Part shown: positions 48,039-59,582 of the stretch, piece by piece
How the letters are laid out: each line of letters begins with the position of its first letter
How positions within the stretch are numbered: the first letter of the stretch is position 1
Source: Eriocheir sinensis
Lineage: Eukaryota; Arthropoda; Malacostraca; Decapoda; Varunidae
Assembly (NCBI RefSeq): GCF_024679095.1
Contig: NW_026112144.1
Span: forward strand, 99,501 to 163,500
Direction: 5' to 3'
DNA: 64,000 bases
The notes under the pieces: generated by a model
Told to the model about the DNA's origin: nothing
The model's database searches: none
What the model saw: the letters and a program-made list of their open reading frames with translations, nothing else
Position numbers and translations under genes: made by a program

Positions 48039-48665
48039 TTATGTATCTGAGTCTGGGTATCTGTTTTCCTTTATCCTCGTTGTTTCCCTCCTTGTTAGTG
48101 TTTGTCCTATGAGATGTTTACACAGTTGTATATCTGTCACCCTACGTGTTAATGTTTGTCCTGTCAGATATTTACTCTGTACTGTTATGGCTGTTCCTCT
48201 TGTTTGTTCGTTTTCTGGTTCCCGACATACTTCCCCTTCCGGAAGATCTCGCCTCGGAGATCTCACAGGTGTTGGTGGAGAAGATACGCCTTGCAATGTC
48301 TGCAGTTGGCTCGAGTCTGGAAGGAGGCGGCATTGTGCGTACCGCAGGACATAGGAATACCCAACGGCAGACGTCACCAGCAGAAGAACCAGGATGACGA
48401 CAATGGCAAAGACAATCCACCAATGGATTGCGGATTGGAAGGGCTGTTCCGGCTCGACCACAGAATTGAGGGGCTGCAAGCCAGCTGTTAGCTCCTGTAG
48501 GGGGATGGACTCAGCACTGCGAAGAGAACCTTGCCGAAGCGTCAATATCCCATTACCCGCCAGGCTGACACTATGTCTGTTTACAGGATTGGTATGGCAT
48601 GTGAGTGTCAGAGTGATGGGGGAGGCAAGTGAACAGGTCCAGTAGCCAGGACCTTTTATAAACAT
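48039..48665 (-). pseudogene. Envelope-like glycoprotein C-terminus of an LTR retroelement
   Basis: A 208-residue frame with a membrane segment of about 27 residues (from 'IHWWIVFAIVVILVLLLV') near its middle and a basic, Arg/Thr-rich tail of about 75 residues. The part before the membrane segment has a W..S...P..L...C pattern and an 'LAGNGILTL' strand. These remind me of the F-like envelope proteins of errantiviruses. The assignment rests on pattern memory, not on a search. The tail has a repeated 'LIGQTLTRRET/LTGQTLTRRVT' phrase, which matches a DNA duplication at 48080-48180. This looks like an old, broken copy. Confidence 0.5.
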
Positions 48666-48769
48666 AGGGGAAATGTTTTCAAGACTATTGTGTGGCAGAG
48701 GTTGATCACTGACTCATGATTCAAGAAAGCAGCCGATTCACAAGAGGCTGCGTGACTAGCCTCATAGAC

Positions 48770-49690
48770 GGGGCCTGTGGGAGGACAAACTAACATATGG
48801 TTATTCTTGTTACTGTGTTCCATACTAGAAAGCAGAAAATATATTTTCCGATTATCATGAAGGCAATATATCGTGAATCAACACTATACATAAGAAAGTA
48901 AGTGCTATTCTGCACAGAAAATGGAAGGGAGTCGATTCGAAAGACATCAAAGGTGTCAGGCGGATCTCCTCGCAAAGGTTTGGTGAGACAGAAATTACGA
49001 GAATCGTGCAAAGCCGTTGTCCTGGAGGACAGTTATTACATCCCTATATAAAGCTAAAAAATCAAGAACTGCAAGGCACAAAAGACCTGGAGGCCGAGCC
49101 TAGGCTTCCTTTAATGTACTGAACAACTGTTTGTCTCACATAATGGTTGGAGTTATGTATGTTTGCAGGGGAGCCTGCAGACTCAAATATAAATCTTGTA
49201 TACCTGGTCTTATGTGTCTCAATGCTAAGTCAAAATACAACAATGCTTGTAGGAGCTTTTTTCTCTTACTAATGCCAAAGTCTATAGAAAATTAGCGCAC
49301 AACTTGGTTCAATACATCTACAGCTGAATATAGCCTATTAAAGGCAGATTGCATGGCATGCATATTACTTAATGATGTTGAGTTTTCCATAATAAACATT
49401 TAACTATATAAAATTTTATCAGTTAATGACTCTAGTACTCTATTTTTCCATGAATAGCATCAACTTGAGCCTGGGTCGCGGTACCAAATAAGATATTAGA
49501 CAAGGATCCTTAAAAAAAAATATATTTCTCTTTTTTTTATAACTCATAGAAGCATGCAGCTTGTTTTGATTAGTAGTCATCACATAGCCTAAAACTATTC
49601 TTAGATGATGCAACAATGAACTGAAATAATTTTCAAAATTAAAGAGTGTGTATTTTATTGCTTTTACAGCTGGATACTCAGGTGACATTT
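48770..49690 (-). pseudogene. Degenerate upstream part of the env-like region
   Basis: Two short frames (49011-48790 and 49688-49440), on the same strand as the 48039 frame and upstream of it. One has 'RIDSLPFSVQNSTYFLMYSV' followed by 'SRYIAFMIIGKYIFCF', a layout found in F-like envelope ectodomains. The other is helical and Leu-rich. Multiple stops separate them, so no product is expected. Confidence 0.35.
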
Positions 49691-50519
49691 GAATAACATT
49701 TCAAGCTAAAGAAGCAGTTACATTCCGTGCTTTATATAATGCAGCTAAAACATCTTCTGTGAGGCTAAACAGTACTATAGTATCTGTCTGGGAGGGCTAT
49801 TATATAGACAGTATGTTGGTGTGAAACTTTGGCCAGCACGTGTTGGGGACTCCTGTTGTGTCATTGAGTCGTACAACGAAAGAGTCAAATCAATCTGTGG
49901 TTTATTTCGTCATATTTCCGCTCAATCATTGCATTTTCATCCTTATACATTATTCCTGTTTTATATCGTATTAGTTTTGACACTACATTAGGCAACTCTT
50001 GTACCGTCGAAGAGCGAAAGCTTTATCTATGCCGAGGTGGCTCTGAAAGTTTGGGAGTAACCTGAGAAGGTAGGGCCTGTGCATCAGCTGTTTATTGCTG
50101 GTGTAGAACGAACATTATTTAATGTGTCATGAGTAGCAGTCACCTCTCCGCTACGAGTTATCATTTTCGGTATAATTTTTCTCAGCGACTTCAGGGTTGA
50201 GTAATGCAAAACATAGATCAGTGTGTGTCTCTGGATTTAAAGGGTATGCTCGCCTAACCGTTGGACATTGCTGCACATCGATGCAGTCTTCATGAAGGAC
50301 TTTTACTCTATCTGTGAGGACGGTTGAAACCTTACTAGTCCTGAGGTCTCTAGTTTTTAGCTTATTTGTCTCTGGCCCTTAAGCCTGCGTCAAGTGAGAA
50401 CCTATTACCCTGGGACACAGGCAAGTATCTAATGTCTAAGTTAAAAGAGTTTGCTTTCCCGGAAAACCCATTTATCCATCAGTCTGATAGGGAAGATGAA
50501 CAGGTGGTGTGCCATCTGC
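49691..50519. other. Interval without a supported gene
   Basis: No frame longer than about 60 residues and no repeat boundary was recognised. It may be further debris of the retroelement. Confidence 0.35.
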
Positions 50520-50900
50520 CTAGGCTGGGCCTATGAATTTTAGAGTAAAAGAGTCGACATTAAGATGGTACAGCAGGACACAGAAGCTAGCGGGAGTAGA
50601 CTGGCATGTAGGAGACTGGGGGAGCAAGCTAATGTTTAAAGCAAGAACGAGAACCCTGGAGGAAAATGACAGGAACAGGGACGGAGGAAACCAGAACTGT
50701 AACTGTAGGACAGGGGAGAAAGAATCAGTGGAACACCTAATGGTAGAATGCAGCAACTAAGAGAAGGGAGTTATTAGTAGCATCAGGGAGGAGTAGGCTA
50801 AGAGGCTAGAGGAGGATAACGGGGCAGTCGCATGGTACGTGTTGGATGGAGATGCAGCGCTGGGAAAAAAGGGCACAAATGCTTGAATAAGTGCACGGAT
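50520..50900 (+). pseudogene. LINE C-related C-terminal fragment
   Basis: The frame 50533-50760 reads 'STLRWYSRTQKLAGVDWHVG', 'SKLMFKARTRTLEENDRNR' and 'CRTGEKESVEHLMVEC'. It lines up with the LINE C C-terminus (TLEWYREKE..., FQARAQCMNVN, CDRGVDETVVHVILVC), including a partial zinc knuckle. It continues for about 140 bp of related but interrupted sequence. The family is related to C but not the same. Confidence 0.7.
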
Positions 50901-51456
50901 AAGCAATGTCAGTAAGTTATTCCAGCAACAAACTGAAAAGTAAAGTGTGATAGTGTATTGCAGTGAAGAAAAATTAAGCTACACAGCACAATTGATAGAA
51001 AAGTGTGTGAATAAACAGGAGAGACGCCCGAGAGGAGGAGGACAGGTAAAAAAAAGAAGAAGAATGTTTGTTTACATATCCGCCTAAATGCGTTCCATTT
51101 ACGGCGCGAAAACCCGGACCTGGGTCTGGGTTTAAAGCCGAACCTGGTTCCGGGTTTTGTGTCTAATGGAAAACGCTATTGATGAGACCCCAGGGGAGGG
51201 GGCCGTAAAGCCGCCGGACCAGTCGTCTGACCCACCGCATGACCCCGTCCAAGAAATGAGGAATGCATCAGCTCCCTCAAGCGGTCCATCTCTCCAGACT
51301 GATCAACGTACGTACCACAAAATAAAACCATGTGGAACCTGATTCCCCTTCTCGCAGTGTTCACAGTACCGCCACCAATGACACTAACCCCCAACACTCT
51401 CCCCCCCCCCCCTCCCACCCCCAGCTCCGCCTGGTGCCCTCCGCAATGCCCACAAC
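50901..51456. other. Interval before the large inverted repeat
   Basis: AG-rich DNA, then a GC-rich stretch. 'gcgttccatttac' near 51090 and 'taatggaaaacgc' near 51163 could be inverted ends of a small MITE of about 90 bp, but the match is short. No gene. Confidence 0.3.
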
Positions 51457-52030
51457 CCCGGGGGCATATTCGCCAAGTCTGGAACACCTCGTCTCCACGG
51501 GAAATTAGGACCATCACAGCGCGCGCTCAGCCAGGCCAGGTATTGCCAGCTCGTGACGTCATTACTTAACCTTTATTTACACAGTTTTATCAAATATATG
51601 TTAATTATTTCGTGAGAACACACATATTTTCAACAGTTGAGATGTTTCTACTGATGTTACTGATGTCTGACACATTATAACACAGAGCTGGAACACATAA
51701 CTGATAACTGTGACGAGCTAAGTTATCTGGGAACACTGACGGAACATCGTCCCTTGCTCCTCGGGCCGTGTTACTTTATTTTCAACAGTTGAGATGTTTC
51801 TACTGATGTTACTGATGTCTGTCATATTATAACACAGAGCTGGAACACATAACTGATAACTGTGACGAGCTAAGTTATCTGGGAACACTGACGGAACATC
51901 GTCCCTTGCTCCTCGGGCTGTGTTACTTTATTTTCAACAGTTGAGATGTTTCTACTGATGTTACTGATGTCTGTCATATTATAACACAGAGCTGGAACAC
52001 ATAACTGATAACTCTGACGAGCTAAGTTGT
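51457..52030 (+). repeat. Left arm of an 8-kb inverted repeat
   Basis: Reverse complement of 58905-59515. It starts 'cccgggggcatattcgcc', passes 'ttaggaccatcacagcgcg', 'cagctcgtgacgtcattac', and then has three tandem units of 152 bp starting at 51627, 51779 and 51931 (ttttcaacagttgagatg). The third unit is cut at 52030. The short ORF in this arm is incidental. Confidence 0.88.
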
Positions 52031-52129
52031 TTCTGGGGGCGTGAGCTGGATGCAAGGGGAACGTGATTCCGTCTGCCAAAAATTGCATTTTTGCAAGAAA
52101 GACACCCACACGCACCCACACCCACACCC

Positions 52130-52177
52130 ACACACATGCACATTGCAATAAATAAATAAATACACACACTGGAAGAA

Positions 52178-52239
<62 letters not shown>

Positions 52240-52273
52240 TGCAATAAATAAATAAATACACACATTGGAAGAA

Positions 52274-52319
<46 letters not shown>

Positions 52320-52350
52320 TGCAATAAATAAATAAATACACACACATTGC

Positions 52351-52399
<49 letters not shown>

Positions 52400-52430
52400 T
52401 GCAATAAATAAATAAATATACACACATTGC

Positions 52431-52470
<40 letters not shown>
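52130..52470 (+). repeat. Higher-order (CA)n array with recurring spacer
   Basis: Four CA blocks (about 52182-52238, 52277-52317, 52351-52397 and 52435-52470) are separated by 'attgcaataaataaataa' spacers plus 'tacacacattggaagaaata' or 'tacacacattgcaa'. Similar spacers recur at 53681, 53728 and 58820. The Cys/Val frames are translations of the array. Confidence 0.93.
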
Positions 52471-53505
52471 AGAAAAACTTCCTCTGCCCTCGCCTTTATT
52501 GACTTTCGGAAAGCCTTCGACCTGGTTGACCACACCACTGCCATCACCAAGGCCATAAACATCGGCCTGCCCTCCCACCTGACATCCTGGCTGGCGGACT
52601 TCCTGACGCACCGGCACCAAGCTGTGCGTCATCAGGGCTGCACCTCCACCCTCCAGCCCCTCTCTGCTGGGGTGCCACAAGGGACGCGCATGGGTCCTCT
52701 TTGCTTCCTTATTCTGATCAACAATGCACTGTTAGACGCCCCTCATCGCTGGAAGTACGTGGATGATTCTACAGTGGGCATCTCCATCAACAACACAGCC
52801 CCTGACTACACGCCTCTACAACACATTCTGGACCGCCTGCAAAGCTGGACGCAAGATAACACGTCACCATCAACACCAACAAGACGGTGGTGATGCATTT
52901 TCACACCTCCACCACTGCCATCCCACCGTCAGCCCTGGAGGTTGGCCCTCACCAGCTGCAGGTGGTTGACTCCACCAAACGACTTGGAGTCACCCTGGAC
53001 AGCAAGCTGAGCTGGGGCAAGCACGTCGCCACCATCATCAGGGCGGCTTCCTACAAACTTTTCATTCTGAGGCACATGAAGGCACTGGGAGCCCCCCAAA
53101 GGTCGCTCAAGAACCTGTACACCACCTTCATCCTCCCCAGACTCCTCTATGCCTCTCCTGCTTGGGCTTCCTCCATCAACAAGACCCAGCAACGCCAATT
53201 ATTGAGAGTGCAAAGCCGTGCTTGCAGACAGATTCTGGGCAGTTCTTACACTAACTACGAGCATGCACTCACCCTGCTGAATATGCCCACCCTACAGGAC
53301 CGATACCAGACAAACCTAACCAAATTCGGCAAGTCCCTCCTCCACAACCCCCGTCATAGAGATCTACTCCCCCCCCCCTAGACCCACAAGACACCACAAT
53401 ATTCTCGTCCCGGTCAAAACTCGCACGGACAGATATCGGCTTAGTGCGATACCGACGCTTGTGAGGGTCATTAACACCTCCATGATCACATGACCCCTCC
53501 ACCCC

Positions 53506-53546
<41 letters not shown>

Positions 53547-53652
53547 CTTCCCCATTTCCCCCATTACTCATCACATGAAACTCATTGTATGGTATTTTTG
53601 TGTATTTTCAGCCTTGTGGCTGCCTACAAATGAATAAACCATTTATTATTAT

Positions 53653-53656
<4 letters not shown>
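52471..53656 (+). mobile_element. LINE H: 5'-truncated element within (CA)n
   Basis: Starts at RT motif A directly after (CA)n. Its 3' UTR ends 'ggctgcctacaaatgaataa' and 'accatttattattattatt', followed at once by (AC)n. LINE I is a second copy of the same family. Two frameshifts are present, near 52860 and in a C run near 53375. Confidence 0.88.
52490..53495 (+). pseudogene. LINE H ORF2, RT and C-terminal part
   Basis: Reads 'FIDFRKAFDLVDHTTAITKA' (motif A), 'AGVPQGTRMGPLCFLILIN' (motif B), 'RWKYVDDSTVGISI' (motif C as YVDD), then after a frameshift 'TTKRLGVTL'-type thumb ('DSTKRLGVTLDSKLSWGKHV'), 'ILPRLLYASPAWASS', and after a second shift an 'RTDRYRLSAIPTLVRVINT' end. Catalytic residues are kept, but the frame is broken twice. 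Confidence 0.82.
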
Positions 53657-53686
<30 letters not shown>

Positions 53687-53696
53687 CAAGAAATAA

Positions 53697-53728
<32 letters not shown>

Positions 53729-53736
53729 TGCAAGAA

Positions 53737-53822
<86 letters not shown>
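53657..53822 (+). repeat. (CA)n arrays between LINE H and LINE I
   Basis: Three CA blocks with 'attgcaagaaataaata' and 'attgcaagaaata' spacers, ending in a short CT run at the LINE I start. Confidence 0.96.
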
Positions 53823-53825
<3 letters not shown>

Positions 53826-53831
53826 CTCTCT

Positions 53832-54824
53832 TTTATTGATTTCCGAAAGGCTTTTTACCTAGTTCACCATACCACAGTCATCAACAAGGCAATAAACCTA
53901 GGGCATCACCCTAACCTGGTCTCCTGGCTGGCTGATTTCCTGCACCAGCGTAGACAGGTGGTGAGATTTCAGGGAGTGGCCTCCCCTCCTCTACACCTTA
54001 CTTGCGGGGTACCTCAGGGGTCCAAAATGGGCCCTTTGTGCTACCTTATTCTAATTGATGACGCCCTGACCCACACACCCCACCGCTGGAAGTACGTGGA
54101 CGACACCACAGTGGGAGTAACAGTCGACAACAGCAACCCAGATTATTCCCACCTCCAGGAAACACTACACAACCTACACACATGGACAACACAAAGCATG
54201 ATCACCATCTACGACACCAAAACTACACTCCTACACATCAACACCTCCTCTGCCCCTGTTGCCCCCCCTGTGGTGTCCATCAACGGCACTCCCCTCCAGG
54301 TAGTGACATCTGCAAAACTACTTGGAGTCACCCTGGACAACAAGCTCACATGGAAGGAGCACGTCTCCCAGCTCACCAGATCTGCCACCTATAAGTTGTA
54401 CCTGCTGAGGAGACTCAAAACGCTGGGGGCCCCTGAGTGTGCGCTGGCGAGCGTGTACTCCTCATTCATCCTCCCCAAACTGACATACGCGTCCTCCATC
54501 AACATCACGCAGCGCCGCCAACTTGAACGCGCCCAGAAGCGAGCCTGCAAAATCATCCTGGGCCCTCACTACACCAGCTATCAGGACGCCCTCGACTCCC
54601 TCCATCTCACCAGCCTACAACACCGTCACGAGACCCTACTGAACCGGTTCGCAACCAAGCTTCTCAACCAGCCCAGACACAGACACATCCTCCCACCCGC
54701 AGTGAACCGCCCTCAGCACTCAGTGAGACACCACAACATTATTGCCCCGAAACGGGCACGGACTGACCGCTATAAGAACAGCGCTGTGCCCGTGATGGTC
54801 AAGTATATCAACAATGCAAATTAG
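53832..54824 (+). CDS. LINE I ORF2: RT core and C-terminus, open frame
   Basis: About 330 residues open from the truncation. Motifs: 'FIDFRKAFYLVHHTTVI' (motif A, with Tyr where Asp is usual after AF), 'CGVPQGSKMGPLCYLILID' (motif B), 'WKYVDDTTVGVTV' (YVDD), 'LLGVTLDNKLTWKEHV', 'SFILPKLTYASSINITQRRQ' and 'RTDRYKNSAVPVMVKYINNA'. The GTG at 53958 is not a true start. There is no endonuclease, so the copy is not autonomous. Confidence 0.85.
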   Translation, partial: FIDFRKAFYLVHHTTVINKAINLGHHPNLVSWLADFLHQRRQVVRFQGVASPPLHLTCGVPQGSKMGPLCYLILIDDALTHTPHRWKYVDDTTVGVTVDNSNPDYSHLQETLHNLHTWTTQSMITIYDTKTTLLHINTSSAPVAPPVVSINGTPLQVVTSAKLLGVTLDNKLTWKEHVSQLTRSATYKLYLLRRLKTLGAPECALASVYSSFILPKLTYASSINITQRRQLERAQKRACKIILGPHYTSYQDALDSLHLTSLQHRHETLLNRFATKLLNQPRHRHILPPAVNRPQHSVRHHNIIAPKRARTDRYKNSAVPVMVKYINNAN

Positions 54825-54874
54825 GAGCAGCACTATTTGTATGTTTTGTAAATATTTTTCATTGGACTTATTGT

Positions 54875-55115
<241 letters not shown>

Positions 55116-55257
55116 TCTATTTTCCTTTTTATTTTCGATCATACTACTTCGTTCATTTGTCTCATTCATTTCATTTCATCTTCCATTGATGTATATTTTC
55201 AGTTCTAGGGCTGCCTGGTACTTCATGCAATAAACCGTGTATTATTATTATTATTAT

Positions 55258-55262
<5 letters not shown>

Positions 55263-55336
<74 letters not shown>
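55263..55336 (+). repeat. (AC)n between LINE I and LINE J
   Basis: About 74 bp of perfect AC. Confidence 0.97.
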
Positions 55337-55338
<2 letters not shown>

Positions 55339-55628
55339 CTGGGGGTCTACTTATTGTCATTAGGAAAAATATTAGCTTCCAGTGGAGGCACATAAGAACT
55401 AACTCTCAATTACAGTAGACAGAGGGAGGGCAAATTTAGGTAAGGAGTTGGTAATAAGCTGTGTTTACATTCCCCCTCACACTCAAGATATGGCACTGAA
55501 GAGCACTTTGATGAGTTGGACAATTTTTTGATAACTTATACCAGTGATGACTATATGCATGTACTTTGTGCTGATTTTAATGCTCATACTCTCACTATGT
55601 TCCCTCTGGTGCTGGTGATGATGATCGG

Positions 55629-56513
55629 GTGCCTGCCGAGGTACCCCACACAAGTGTAACTGATTATGGTATAACTAAGACCAGGGCAAACCAAGATCTG
55701 ACCCTAGACAGGAACTTTTATGGCAGGAAACTGGTTGAAATTTGTAAAAATCATCAAGTGTTTATATTTAATGGAAGGATGGGGAAAGACTGTGGTATTG
55801 GCAAGCCTACAACTGCATACAATACAACTATAGATTACTTTTTAGGTTCACCTGAAGTTATGCAGTATGTGGTGTTTTTTAGAGTACTGGTGATCCGCTG
55901 TTGTCTGATGTACTCTGTGGATTACACGGAAGGATGAAATTTATGGGACCAAGTAATGTACCCGCTGTAAGCATGAGTGCCCAGAAGGCAGAACAAAGAA
56001 GAGCAAGTGAAAGGCCACGAAAGTGGAATGCTGAGAGAAGGGGTTTGTGTATATGTGAGGAATATTAGTGAGTGTAAGGTAATTGAGTTGATAGTTAAGT
56101 TGAATAATTTATCCATAGATGATATTAACCAGGAATTAAAGCAAATATTAAATGACCCTGCACTTGCAACTTTTCCACAGCATAAAAAAAAACCATATAT
56201 CAAAAAGAGCAACAATGCCACTGTAAAGGGTTATGACGAACAATGCTGGAAAGTAAGAAAGGAGTACCATAAAGCAAGGCATAGATATCATTTGCACAGG
56301 AATAGTGTAAACTTTAACAGCATGATTGCGGGAAGCAGAAAATACAAAACAAATCTTAAAAGAATAAAATACAAGATGATAAACATAATTAAAGAACTTA
56401 GGAAATGCAAAAGTGATGACCCTAAAGAATACTGGAAAATCCTTAATGGTCAGAAAAAGAGCCATCAGATCCCCATTACATTAAATGAATTTCCGAGCAT
56501 TTCAGACAGTTAG
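55629..56513 (+). pseudogene. LINE J endonuclease end and linker
   Basis: Frames 55629-55937 and 55977-56513 carry 'RNFYGRKLVEICKNHQVFIF' and 'TTAYNTTIDYFLGSPEVM' (the end of an APE-type endonuclease, before its SDH motif), followed by a Lys-rich linker with 'YDEQCWKVRKEYHKARHRYH' and 'DDPKEYWKILNGQKKS'. The endonuclease start was lost at the truncation. Stops separate the pieces. Confidence 0.7.
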
Positions 56514-56749
56514 CGAGTGATGACAACATTGATAATAATGAAGTAAATATTCTAAATGATCATGATAATATAGATAATGAGCTCTCACCATTACTTAATG
56601 ACCCTATAACCAACGAAGAGGTTGCTAGAAATATTTAAAAAAAATTAAAAATCCCCAGCATCTGACATGATATTAAATGAATACATTAAAAGTACTCAGC
56701 ATATTTTGTTCCCCTATATGTTAAGCTGTTTAATAAGATACTTGATACT

Positions 56750-57560
56750 GGCGTCATGCCATCTGAGCGGCTGGTTGGGACAATAGTGCCACTTTATAAG
56801 AATAAGGGTGACGCTCAGGATGTTAACAACTACCGGGGGATCACTTTGCTTAGTTGTATGGTGAAGCTGCTTACCTCAGCACTTAACGAGAGACTCAATG
56901 AAAACTCAAATACAAAGTTTATTATTAATGAAACACAAGCAGGTTTTAGGCATGAGTACTCTACACTGGATCATATATTTTTGCTTAAATGTATAATTGA
57001 TTGTTCAATTGGAGGAAAAGGAAGCTCTTTTGTCTGTTTGTGGACTACAAGAAAGCTTTTGATATGGTGTGGCGGGAAGGTTTGTGGTACAAGTTGGTGA
57101 AGGAAAAGGTGAATGGGAAAATATTTAATGTAATCAGAAACATGTATGATGACATCAGGTCTTGTGTCATGCTGAGCCAATAGTAGGGGTAAGGCAGGGA
57201 TAAAATTTGTCACCATTGCTGGTCGCTCTTTAGTTAATGATATTGAAAGTAAATTGCTTGAATTTGATTGTATTTATGTAGATTTTGGTGATGATTTCTT
57301 AAATTCATACCAAAAACTCCTGGTATTAATGTATGCAGATGATACAGTTATTGTGTGTGATAGTGAGGAGGGAATGCAACAAGCCTGGACTGCTTTGAAT
57401 TTGTACTGTAATCAATGGAAACTACAACTTAACAGCAACAAAACAAAAATAGTCATGTTTAGTAGGGGAAGAGCCAACATTGATAACTACAAATTTGAAT
57501 TTGGAGGTGAAAACATTGAAGTAGTGGAAGACTATAAGTATCTTGGTGTTATTTAATTAC
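56750..57560 (+). pseudogene. LINE J reverse transcriptase pieces
   Basis: Three frames hold the RT: 56756-57100 ('VGTIVPLYKNKGD', 'NNYRGITLLSCMVKLLT', 'ETQAGFRHEYSTLDHIFLL'), 57001-57183 ('LFCLFVDYKKAFDMVWREGL', motif A) and 57254-57556 ('LVLMYADDTVIVCDSEEGM', motif C at 57332-57343, 'YKYLGVI'). Motif B (GVRQG-like) lies near 57188, interrupted by a stop. Confidence 0.78.
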
Positions 57561-58522
57561 AACGGAAGGTTCCGTAAAGGCGAGCTGGAGCTTGAAGAAC
57601 AGGCAACACGGGCAATGTATTCACTGATAGGAAAGTGTAGGAAATTTGACTTGCCAGCCGACATGCAAAGTGAACTATTTAATACCACGGTGTTGCCCGT
57701 ACTGACCTATGCTTCAGAGATTTGGGGATATTACAGAGTTAGAGAGTTAGAGTCTTTGCGTATGAAATTTTTAAAACAGGCATTGGGAGTTCATAAGAAT
57801 ACTAGCAATGACATGGTATATGGTGAACTGGGAGTATTTCCACTTGACATACATATAAAAAGCAGAATGATGGGATATTGGTCTAAAATTATTTTAGGTA
57901 AAGATACAAAATTTTGGTCAGTAATGTATCACTGCTTGGTACATTTGGATAGGTTAGGGATATATACTTCTCCATGGTTATTATTAAAAACATTTGTGAT
58001 GAGTGTGGTATGTCATGGTTATGGTTGTCTCAAGATGTTCCCAATACAACATGGGTTAAAACAAGCTATGGAATTGAGATTGAAAGACCAGTGAATTGCA
58101 ACTTGGCACAACAACATAGTAACAAAATCTCTGTGCAGTAATTACAAAATGTTTGAGGTGGATTATGGCATGGAGTGGTATATTTCAAGCTTACAGAAGA
58201 GCAACCGAATAATAGTGACGAGATTAAGAACTTGTAACAACAGTTAATGCAACTGTTAATGCTGGCAGGCATCAAGGCGTAAATAGAGAAGATCGGCTTT
58301 GTAATATATAAGTGTGATGCTGGCGTTGTGGGAGATGAACTCCATGTTCTTTTTGAGTGCACTGATAGTGAAACTGTAAGGTTGCATAATATGTACATAT
58401 CAAGCTATTATACACACAGGCCATCACATTTCAAATATATATCACCGATGCAAACCACCAATGTTACCATCATGAAAAACTTAGCTCTGTTCTTGAGGCC
58501 AGTGCTAAGCATGTTCAGATGA
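57543..58522 (+). pseudogene. LINE J C-terminal domain
   Basis: Frame 57543-58094 has 'ATRAMYSLIGKCRKFDLP', 'MQSELFNTTVLPVLTYASEI', 'VRELESLRMKFLKQALGVHK' and 'MVYGELGVFPLDIHI'. A last frame (58328-58522) contains 'GDELHVLFECTDSETVR', the H-x4-C end of a zinc knuckle whose first Cys is just upstream (YKCDAGVVGDE), and stops after 'LFLRPVLSMFR'. Confidence 0.75.
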
Positions 58523-58749
58523 GTGTCTGGTGTTGGCTCTCATTATTCTCCTTCAATTATTTTTATTTCTTAGTACCTGTTTTTGTTACTTTTGTTAATG
58601 TATTTAATTATTGTTGTGTTAGTTATATAACCAGATATTTACTTGTGGCATGGACAACATATTGTGTTATTTTTTTTCTTTTGGAGGAGCGCCCAAACTT
58701 TTTTTATAAAGTCTGATTTTGATCAATAAATTCAATTCAATTCAATTCA

Positions 58750-58752
<3 letters not shown>

Positions 58753-58823
<71 letters not shown>

Positions 58824-58835
58824 TGCAAGAAATAA

Positions 58836-58903
<68 letters not shown>
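58753..58903 (+). repeat. (CA)n arrays at the 3' end of LINE J
   Basis: Two CA blocks (58753-58821 and 58839-58903) separated by 'attgcaagaaataaataca'. Confidence 0.96.
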
Positions 58904-58904
<1 letters not shown>

Positions 58905-58905
<1 letters not shown>

Positions 58906-59515
58906 TGGGCCAATGTTCCGTCAGTGTTGCCAGATAGCTTAGCTCGTCACAGTTATCAGTTATGTGTTCCAGGTCTGTGTTATAGCATGTCAAACATCAA
59001 TAACATCAGTAGAGCCATCTGAACTGTTGAAAATAAAGTAACACAGCCCGAGGAGCAGGGGACGATGTTCCGTCAGTGTTCCCAGATAACTTTAATAATA
59101 GCTCGTCACAGTTATCAGTTATGTGTTCCAGCTCTGTGTTATAATGTGTCAGACATCAATATCATCAGTAGAAACATCTCAACTGTTGAAAATAAAGTAA
59201 CACTGCCCGAGGAGCATGGGACGATGTTCCGTCAATGTTCCCAGATAACTTAGCTCGTCACAGTTATCAGTTATGTGTTTCTGCTCTGTGGTTTAATGTG
59301 TCAGACATCAGTAACATCAGTATATACATATCAACTGTTGAAAATATGTGTGTTCTCACGAAATAATTAACATATATTTGATAAAACTGTGTAAATAAAG
59401 GGTAAGTAATGACGTCACGAGCTGGCAATACGTAGCCTGGCTGAGCGCGCGCTGTGATTGGTCCTAATTTCCCGTGGAGACGAGGTGTTCCAGACTTGGC
59501 GAATATGCCCCCGGG
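58905..59515 (-). repeat. Right arm of the 8-kb inverted repeat
   Basis: Reverse complement of 51457-52030. The three tandem units end at 'ctgttgaaaa' near 59024, 59183 and 59334. The outer end reads 'ggcgaatatgcccccggg'. The inner end extends about 25 bp further than the left arm's. Confidence 0.88.
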
Positions 59516-59582
59516 ACTCGAACCTATGGGTTCACGGGCTCACCACGCCGGCACGCTGATCGACCACTCAGCCACCGCCTCG
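59513..59582 (-). promoter_or_regulatory. tRNA-like head (Pol III A and B boxes) at the outer edge of the right arm
   Basis: On the minus strand 'gcggtggctgagtgg' (A-box-like) is followed after about 40 bp by 'ataggttcgagtcccggg' (B box). The arm sequence follows directly downstream. This is the layout of a tRNA(Ser/Leu)-headed SINE or other tRNA-led repeat. The left arm lacks this head. It is not a complete tRNA gene. Confidence 0.65.

Larger units (their letters stand above)
55337..58752 (+). mobile_element. LINE J: longer, strongly broken non-LTR element
   Basis: Starts inside an endonuclease domain ('SGGLLIVIRKNIS') directly after (AC)n and ends with 'tgatcaataaattcaattc' and four aattc pentamers before (AC)n at 58753. 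RT, YADD and a C-terminal Cys/His knuckle are identifiable. Frame breaks occur about every 300-500 bp. Motifs such as NNYRGITLL and YADDTVIVCDSEEG differ from all other LINEs in the window, so this is a separate family. I do not assign a clade. Confidence 0.85.

Noticed and set aside
51084..51175. Small MITE with 'gcgttccatt' inverted ends
   Set aside because: The match covers only about 10 bp with mismatches, and no duplication flanks it.
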